Shown piece after piece: positions 28,610 to 34,418 of a stretch of DNA of 34,418 nt. The position numbers and the translations under genes were made by a program. The stretch covers positions 1 through 34,418 of the forward strand of contig VGFR01000007.1 of the NCBI GenBank assembly GCA_016868835.1, in the 5' to 3' direction. The stretch's first letter is position 1, and every line of letters starts with the position of its first letter. Below the pieces are notes generated by a model. The model ran no database searches. It saw only the letters and a list, made by a program, of their open reading frames with translations, and was not told the origin of the DNA. The DNA comes from Bacteroidota bacterium (GTDB lineage: Bacteria; Bacteroidota; Bacteroidia; Flavobacteriales_D; Sanyastnellaceae).

Positions 28610-31219
28610 ATGAAGTATAAATTCATACTTGGATTGATGTTGGCTGCCATAGTATGGGAAGCATGCTCAACAAAAGTTGACGGCGTAGCATATCGCATCT
28701 ATCACAATACCACCGGGCATTACAATGGTTATTTCAATGCGAATGAATTGATCAAGAAAACGCAACTCAATTTTGAAGTGAAGCGGAAAGATGATTTTGA
28801 TGAAGTCATTGCATTAAAGAACTACGGAAATCCTGAACTGTTCAAAGAGGCCAAGCCAGAGATGGACAAAGCCATAAAAAAGTGCGAAAAGGTTATTAAA
28901 AGACATACCATGACCTCTGAAACCAAGAAGGACATGAAGTGGCCCGTTTTTAATAAATGGATGGATGATAATTACCTTGTTATTGGTCAAGCTAATTTAT
29001 ACAAAGGTGATTACTTCAAAGCGCAAGAAACATTTGATTTTATTTCGAATAAATACCAAGACCCTGATGTGGTCTTGAATGCATACACCTGGGCAATGCG
29101 CGCTTACATGCTTGATTCAGAATTCTCACGTGCCAAGCAAATACTGTTAAAAGCTGAAGCATTGGAAGATGTTTCGGAAAAATTTAAAGTTCAATTTGAA
29201 TTGACAAAAGCTGAATTTTATATGGCTCAGAACATGAACAAAGAAGCCATTGAAAATTTGGAAAATGCAATACCAAGAATTACGAAAAAACAAGAGAAGA
29301 TTATTCCTCAATTCGCTTTGGCCCAATTGTATGATGAGGAAAACAGATCATCTGACGCCAAATTGGCTTACCAGAAAATTCTCAAGCTAAAGCCATACTA
29401 TCAACTCGAATTTCATTCACGACTTAAGCTCTTGCTTGCGGAATACCGAACAACAGGTAATGCATCTTCAACAGAAAAATCTTTGGAGTTGATGTTGGTA
29501 GATGAGAAAAATGAATCGTATAAAAGTTACATTTTCTCCGGACTTGGAATGGTTGCAGTTGATGAAGGTAGAAAGTTAGATGCAGTAGGAAGGTACAACC
29601 AAGCATTGAAAGAAACGAAAGACAATAAAAAACAACGCACCAAACTTTTTATTTTGCTTGCAGATCTCAACTTTGACTTGAAGCAATACACAGATGCCCA
29701 ACGAAATTATGATAGTGCATATCATAATTTGTCAGACAAACATCCGCGTTACTCAGAAATTAAGGCGAGAGCGCAGAGCTTATTGGAATTGGTTACTCAA
29801 CTCAGAATCATTGATCAAAATGATAGTTTGGTGAATCTATGTGCCAAGAATCCTGAGGAAATTCAAATGGTAATCGAACGCGAACATAATCGCTTAACTG
29901 CTGAAATGACAGCCCAAAAGGAGCGCGATAAGCAAGAGTTGTTGAATCGGTTGAAAGGGGATGATATTGTAGGCGCTTTTTGGATTTACAACAAGAATTT
30001 GCTTGAAAAGGGGAAGCAAAGTTTTGAGGATCAGTGGGGAAGTAGACCGCTCAAAGACAATTGGAGAAATCAATCTTTGGTTTCTCAGATGTTTAGTGTT
30101 CCTGATGAAAGTATTATTGAAATGGTTGAGGATACGGCGCAATTGAATAATGACAAATACAAAGTTCCATCGGTTGAGGAAATGAAGTCAAAATTACCTT
30201 GCGCCGATAAGAAATCAATGGATAAGTTGGCTGCAGATTTAGCGGAGGCATACTACATGGCTGGACTTGTTTATAAAGAAAAGTTGAATGATTTAGATAA
30301 TGCATTGTTGTCATGGTTCAATCTAGATCAGCGTTGTGTAAAAGGCAGTTTCCACGCCATGGCGTATTATCAATTGTTTAGAGGATGGACAACCAAAGAA
30401 AAGGAGGGGTATCAGGTAAATTCTACTTGTCCTACCTGCAGCGCTGCTTATTGGGGAAGAAAAATTAAAACAGAATACGCAGGTTCTGAATGGGCCATGC
30501 TGGTAGATGATCCGAACTACGCAAGTGGCGAGCAAATCAAAAGGTCCGAGGAGGAAAAGAATTACAGTGCCGCTTACAGTCACTTTCAGAATGGAAATTA
30601 CGTTCAAGCTTTGCTTGCCACAAGAAAGGCAATCGAAGAACGACCTGATAATCATCTCATTTGTCAATACCACATGCTACGAGCATACAGTCTCAGTAAA
30701 ACTGAAGTGGCAAACGGTGTAAAAGAAAATTGTATCGCTGAATTGAACTGGGTAAAAACAAATTGCCCCGATACAGACCTCTCAAAAGTGGCATCAGATG
30801 CATTAAAGGCAATGGATGGAAAGCTTGAACCGCAGCCTCAGAACAACGAAAGTGGTCAGTTCAAAAGATTGGATGAGGGTGAACATTTTGTGGTTATTTC
30901 TTTTGAGAATAAAATGGGTGACTTTAAAGCTGAGAGAACTGGATTAGCAGATTTCAATAGCACTTTCTTCAGTTCAAACGACTATAAAGTAAGTAAGGCA
31001 CAAATTCCGAATGGAGCTTCTTTGGTTTTAGTCAAGTCTTTTTCAAATTTGAAGGAAGCAAAAGAATATTTTACTACTTTTGTTGGAGATCAAGAGCTTT
31101 CTAAAGTAATTGATTTTAAAGCAACAAAGCAATTTATTATAACTAAGCAGAACTACCTAGAACTCTTCAAATCACGCGATTTGAAAGGGTATTTAGAGTT
31201 TGCTCTAAAAAATTATTGA
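28610..31219 (+). CDS. sprE: SprE/PorW-like TPR lipoprotein of the type IX secretion system
   Basis: Lipoprotein signal IVWEAC; family-typical N-terminus STKVDGVAYRIYHNTTGHYNGYFNANELIKK; TPR-like repeats. Start at ATG 28610. Confidence 0.87.
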   Translation: MKYKFILGLMLAAIVWEACSTKVDGVAYRIYHNTTGHYNGYFNANELIKKTQLNFEVKRKDDFDEVIALKNYGNPELFKEAKPEMDKAIKKCEKVIKRHTMTSETKKDMKWPVFNKWMDDNYLVIGQANLYKGDYFKAQETFDFISNKYQDPDVVLNAYTWAMRAYMLDSEFSRAKQILLKAEALEDVSEKFKVQFELTKAEFYMAQNMNKEAIENLENAIPRITKKQEKIIPQFALAQLYDEENRSSDAKLAYQKILKLKPYYQLEFHSRLKLLLAEYRTTGNASSTEKSLELMLVDEKNESYKSYIFSGLGMVAVDEGRKLDAVGRYNQALKETKDNKKQRTKLFILLADLNFDLKQYTDAQRNYDSAYHNLSDKHPRYSEIKARAQSLLELVTQLRIIDQNDSLVNLCAKNPEEIQMVIEREHNRLTAEMTAQKERDKQELLNRLKGDDIVGAFWIYNKNLLEKGKQSFEDQWGSRPLKDNWRNQSLVSQMFSVPDESIIEMVEDTAQLNNDKYKVPSVEEMKSKLPCADKKSMDKLAADLAEAYYMAGLVYKEKLNDLDNALLSWFNLDQRCVKGSFHAMAYYQLFRGWTTKEKEGYQVNSTCPTCSAAYWGRKIKTEYAGSEWAMLVDDPNYASGEQIKRSEEEKNYSAAYSHFQNGNYVQALLATRKAIEERPDNHLICQYHMLRAYSLSKTEVANGVKENCIAELNWVKTNCPDTDLSKVASDALKAMDGKLEPQPQNNESGQFKRLDEGEHFVVISFENKMGDFKAERTGLADFNSTFFSSNDYKVSKAQIPNGASLVLVKSFSNLKEAKEYFTTFVGDQELSKVIDFKATKQFIITKQNYLELFKSRDLKGYLEFALKNY

Positions 31220-31221
31220 AC

Positions 31222-31653
31222 ATGCTATCTAAAGGCGCAACAACAACGAAAACAACTGACGGAGTTTCAGATAACGCAATCAATAGAATTGTTGAAGGAA
31301 CAATTATTGAAGGTGAAATTAGATGTGAAAGTAACATTCGAATTGACGGTATTTTTACAGGTAATATCGGTACCAAGGGACGTCTTGTTATAGGTCCAAC
31401 GGGTAAAATTGAGGGAAATATTATTTGTCAGAACGCTGAAATAGATGGTTTCGTGAAAGGGAAAATTCAAGTGGCACAACTGCTTTCATTGAAAAGCACT
31501 GCCAAAGTTGAAGGTGATATCTTCACTGATAAATTAGCTATTGAGCCAGGTGCAGCATTTACAGGTATGTGCTCTATGGGCCAGAAGCCAAAAGAGGCTC
31601 CAAAACCAAATGAACCCATTCCAACCACACCGAATCAAGGAGTAAAATCATAA
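31222..31653 (+). CDS. Bactofilin (polymer-forming cytoskeletal protein)
   Basis: NRIVEGTIIEGEIRCESNIRIDGIFTGNIGTKGRLVIGPTGKIEGNIICQNAEIDGFVKGKIQVAQLLSLKSTAKVEGDIFTDKLAIEPGAAFTGMC beta-helix pattern. Confidence 0.92.
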   Translation: MLSKGATTTKTTDGVSDNAINRIVEGTIIEGEIRCESNIRIDGIFTGNIGTKGRLVIGPTGKIEGNIICQNAEIDGFVKGKIQVAQLLSLKSTAKVEGDIFTDKLAIEPGAAFTGMCSMGQKPKEAPKPNEPIPTTPNQGVKS

Positions 31654-31844
31654 AAAATAGTTTTCTGAAATATACCAGTCTAGCGACCCAAATGGCCATT
31701 GCTATTGGGTTAGGTGTATGGATTGGAATGAAACTAGATGATTACTATCATTTGAAAAGACCATATTTAACCATGGTCTTTTCGCTTTTTGGTGTTGCCA
31801 TAGGCATGTATCAATTCATGAAAGATTTCCTAATTAAAAAATGA
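31650..31844 (+). CDS. AtpZ/AtpI-like small membrane protein, 64 aa, candidate non-canonical ATA start
   Basis: Translation (I/M)KNSFLKYTSLATQMAIAIGLGVWIGMKLDDYYHLKRPYLTMVFSLFGVAIGMYQFMKDFLIKK*: two TM segments, family-like, ATGA overlap with the next gene. First in-frame ATG only at 31692. Absent from ORF track. Confidence 0.78.
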   Translation: MKNSFLKYTSLATQMAIAIGLGVWIGMKLDDYYHLKRPYLTMVFSLFGVAIGMYQFMKDFLIKK

Positions 31845-32203
31845 AAACGCAGAATACCCTTTACTTGGCCATTGGCGCTTTACTCGGCGCCGCCATTTAT
31901 TTCACAATAAATTTCACCTCAGTACCCTTGATTGCGACTGCTGTGCCGCTGGCTTTTGCAGCAATAGCGGTACTTCTAAACAACCACTTCGAGAAAACTA
32001 AAAGTCTATCGCCAACAAAGTCTGTGAATGCAGTCATGATTGGGGTGCTTATTAAACTGCTTTTTTCGGCATTGATTATAGCCGGATTGATTGTTTTAAA
32101 GAAGGAATCAAAATACGCGTCTGCAGGCTTGGTTTTTCTGACGTATATTATTTACTCGGTGCTTTTGATAAAGTCTGCCTTGAAAATTGAAAATTCAAAG
32201 TAG
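31841..32203 (+). CDS. Small membrane protein in the atpI position of the ATP synthase operon
   Basis: Four predicted TM segments, between the atpZ-like gene and atpB. Confidence 0.65.
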   Translation: MKTQNTLYLAIGALLGAAIYFTINFTSVPLIATAVPLAFAAIAVLLNNHFEKTKSLSPTKSVNAVMIGVLIKLLFSALIIAGLIVLKKESKYASAGLVFLTYIIYSVLLIKSALKIENSK

Positions 32204-32274
32204 ATTTTCTAAAAAAAAGTTTTATACTTCATTGGCTCTTCATTACATTTGCCCCGCGAAAAAAATGTTGAGTC

Positions 32275-33390
32275 GTGAATTTGAATAAATTACTCCTTCT
32301 AACGTCATTGGTTTTTACCAATCTTCTGGGGTTTGCTCAGAAGAATCATGCACACGCACCAGTTGCAGTTAGCCCTGATAGTACGGCGAAATATGAGCAT
32401 GCAGAAGGCGATTTCAAAATTGGAGAAATGATTATGCATCACATTTCAGATGCGCATCAGATTCACTTTGGTGGTTCCTTGTATCTACCTCTACCGGTCA
32501 TTGTATTGCATGACGGTCACTTAGACATCTTTTCTTCAAGTAACTTTTACAGCGTGAATGAGCATGGCGAACTGGATTTCCGCGATTATAAAGGTTATCG
32601 TAATCACCATGAGATGATTGAGTATGTGGGAGAAAATGCTACGCATGACACCCACGGACACACCGTTTTAGATTTCTCGATTACAAAGTCGGTATTTGGA
32701 ATGTTGTTAATCATTGCATTAATGATTATCATTTTCAGATCTGTTGCCAAGAAATACTCAAACAACCCGAATACAGCTCCAAGTGGCTTTCAAAACCTAC
32801 TGGAACCCTTCATTTTGTTTATTCGTGATGACTTAGCCGCACCTGCAATGGGCCCCAAAAAGGCAGAAAAGTATGTGCCATTTTTATTGACGGTATTTTT
32901 CTTTATTTGGATGTGTAATTTGTTAGGTTTAGTTCCATTCCTAGGGGGTTTCAACATCACGGGGACATTGAGTATTACACTTGTTTTAGCGGTATTGGTA
33001 TTTTTAATAACATCGATCTCGGGTAACAAGCATTACTGGGGCCATATTTTTTGGCCACCAGGGGTTCCGGTGTTTGTAAAAGTTATTTTGGTTCCAATTG
33101 AAATCATGTCAATTTTTATTAAACCTGCCGTACTCATGATTCGTCTTACAGCGAATATTACTGCTGGCCATATTGTAATTCTAGCTTTTGTAGGCTTAGC
33201 CTTAATGTTTGGTCAGAAAAGTGAATTAGCCGGATATAGCGTGGGCATTGGAAGTGTCTTATTTATGATATTCATGTATTTTTTAGAGTTGCTAGTTGCA
33301 TTCTTGCAAGCTTACGTTTTTACGCTTCTCGCCGCAATGTACTTCGGTGATGCAACTCAAGAACATCATGCTGAACACGCACATAGTTAA
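32275..33390 (+). CDS. atpB: F0F1 ATP synthase subunit a (GTG start, N-terminal extension)
   Basis: LLGLVPFLGGFNITGTLSITLVLAV, KPAVLMIRLTANITAGHIVILAF, LLVAFLQAYVFTLLAAMYFGDA. Confidence 0.96.
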   Translation: MNLNKLLLLTSLVFTNLLGFAQKNHAHAPVAVSPDSTAKYEHAEGDFKIGEMIMHHISDAHQIHFGGSLYLPLPVIVLHDGHLDIFSSSNFYSVNEHGELDFRDYKGYRNHHEMIEYVGENATHDTHGHTVLDFSITKSVFGMLLIIALMIIIFRSVAKKYSNNPNTAPSGFQNLLEPFILFIRDDLAAPAMGPKKAEKYVPFLLTVFFFIWMCNLLGLVPFLGGFNITGTLSITLVLAVLVFLITSISGNKHYWGHIFWPPGVPVFVKVILVPIEIMSIFIKPAVLMIRLTANITAGHIVILAFVGLALMFGQKSELAGYSVGIGSVLFMIFMYFLELLVAFLQAYVFTLLAAMYFGDATQEHHAEHAHS

Positions 33391-33427
33391 ATTATAAATA
33401 AAAACAAAATAAAAACAAAATAAAAAC

Positions 33428-33673
33428 ATGGAAGTTTTAAATCTAATCTTAGAAGCCGGTGTAGGACAAGGTTTAGCCGGAATTGGTGCTGGAATTGCCG
33501 CTGTTGGTGCAGGTATCGGTGTTGGTCGTATCGGCGGATCAGCTCTCGAAGGCATGGCTCGTCAACCTGAGTCAAGCGGGGAGCTTCGTTCAAATATGAT
33601 TGTGGCTGCAGCGTTAGTAGAGGGTGTTGCCCTTTTCGCTGTAATCGTTTGCTTGTTGGTAGCTCTAGGATAA
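33428..33673 (+). CDS. atpE: ATP synthase subunit c
   Basis: GQGLAGIGAGIAAVGAGIGVGRIGGSALEGMARQPESSGELRSNMIVAAALVEGVALFAVIVCLLVAL. Confidence 0.98.
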   Translation: MEVLNLILEAGVGQGLAGIGAGIAAVGAGIGVGRIGGSALEGMARQPESSGELRSNMIVAAALVEGVALFAVIVCLLVALG

Positions 33674-33715
33674 TACATTGATTGCGGTTGAATAACCGTT
33701 TAAATTTTTAACACT

Positions 33716-34213
33716 ATGGAAGGATTACTTAGTGTGTCCGTTGGTACCGTATTTTGGGCATCTATTGCCTTCATTGCTGTACTTGTGCTATTGAAAAAAA
33801 TGGCGTGGGGACCTATCATGCAAACGCTGAAAGAGCGCGAAGAAGGCATCGCGGATGCGCTTCGTAAAGCTGACGCAGCAAAAGAGGAGATGAGCAAGCT
33901 ACAAGCGAGTAATGAAGATTTACTTCGTGAGGCGCGCAATGATCGCGATCGTATCATGTCAGAAGCGAAAGCCATGGCAGATCAAATGCGTTCAGAGGCT
34001 GTAGGAAAAGCTCAGAAAGAAGCGTCGGCTATTATTGCCAAGGCTCAAGTTGAAATCGAAACTCAAAAACAAGCAGCTATTTCTGAATTGAAAAACCAGG
34101 TTGCTGATTTAAGTATTCAATTGGCTGAGTCTCTGTTAAAGAACGCGCTTACTGATGCCGAAAAACAGCAGGCTTTGAATAGTGCGTTAATCAATGAATT
34201 CGGTAAAAACTAA
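33716..34213 (+). CDS. atpF: ATP synthase subunit b
   Basis: N-terminal TM then long charged coiled-coil helix; between atpE and atpH. Confidence 0.95.
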   Translation: MEGLLSVSVGTVFWASIAFIAVLVLLKKMAWGPIMQTLKEREEGIADALRKADAAKEEMSKLQASNEDLLREARNDRDRIMSEAKAMADQMRSEAVGKAQKEASAIIAKAQVEIETQKQAAISELKNQVADLSIQLAESLLKNALTDAEKQQALNSALINEFGKN

Positions 34214-34216
34214 GGC

Positions 34217-34418
34217 ATGTCAAACATTCGGTTATCCTCACGTTATGCGAAATCACTTCTCGAATTGTGTCAAGAGCGCAATGAGCTGGATGTGGTTTTG
34301 AATGATATGAGGTTGATTCTTGAGGCAACAAAAGAAAGCAAGGAATTGAATCTATTGTTGGCATCACCTGTTGTATCAGGAGATAAGAAACAACATGTTT
34401 TGAATTCTATATTCAAAA
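34217..34418 (+). CDS. atpH: ATP synthase subunit delta, partial
   Basis: MSNIRLSSRYAKSLLELCQERNELDVVLNDMRLILEATKESKELNLLLASPVVSGDKKQHVLNSIFK, open at window end. Confidence 0.93.
   Translation, partial: MSNIRLSSRYAKSLLELCQERNELDVVLNDMRLILEATKESKELNLLLASPVVSGDKKQHVLNSIFK

Noticed and set aside
1-34418. Defence island, toxin-antitoxin, prophage or transposon
   Set aside because: No recombinase, transposase, restriction, Cas, retron or TA-like proteins in any ORF; no target-site duplications noticed.

Overview
The window is a Bacteroidota-type chromosomal segment (Flavobacteriales-like, judged from gene content, T9SS sorting tails and TTG/TAnnTTTG promoters). It is mostly housekeeping operons with several secreted-protein genes between them. 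In order: dxs (partial, -), M43-like metalloprotease with T9SS tail (-), lepA (+), accC/accB/fabH/alpha-beta hydrolase/rpmF/DUF177 (-), efp-pgk (+), a 6 kb secreted modular protein with 8 MopE-type Asp-rich repeats and a T9SS tail (+), hemA-hemC-hemD (+), uppP and DUF3098 (-), a second alpha-beta hydrolase lipoprotein (+), aspS, rpmH (absent from the ORF track), a PfkB kinase, a second MopE-repeat T9SS protein, a degenerate M23-like protein (-), sprE/porW-like T9SS lipoprotein, a bactofilin, and the F0 end of an ATP synthase operon (atpZ-like, atpI-like, atpB, atpE, atpF, partial atpH). The observations most worth a second look are: an AtpZ-like gene with no ATG/GTG/TTG start at its expected N-terminus but an ATA overlapping the upstream stop; an M23-like protein that has lost its metal and catalytic motifs beside sprE; the sprE-bactofilin-ATP synthase linkage; two paralogous alpha-beta hydrolases lodged in normally conserved housekeeping clusters; a shared MopE cassette in two T9SS cargo proteins; and possible expression-tuning signals on both sides of atpE. 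I found no CRISPR array, tRNA/rRNA, transposase, phage or recognisable defence system.
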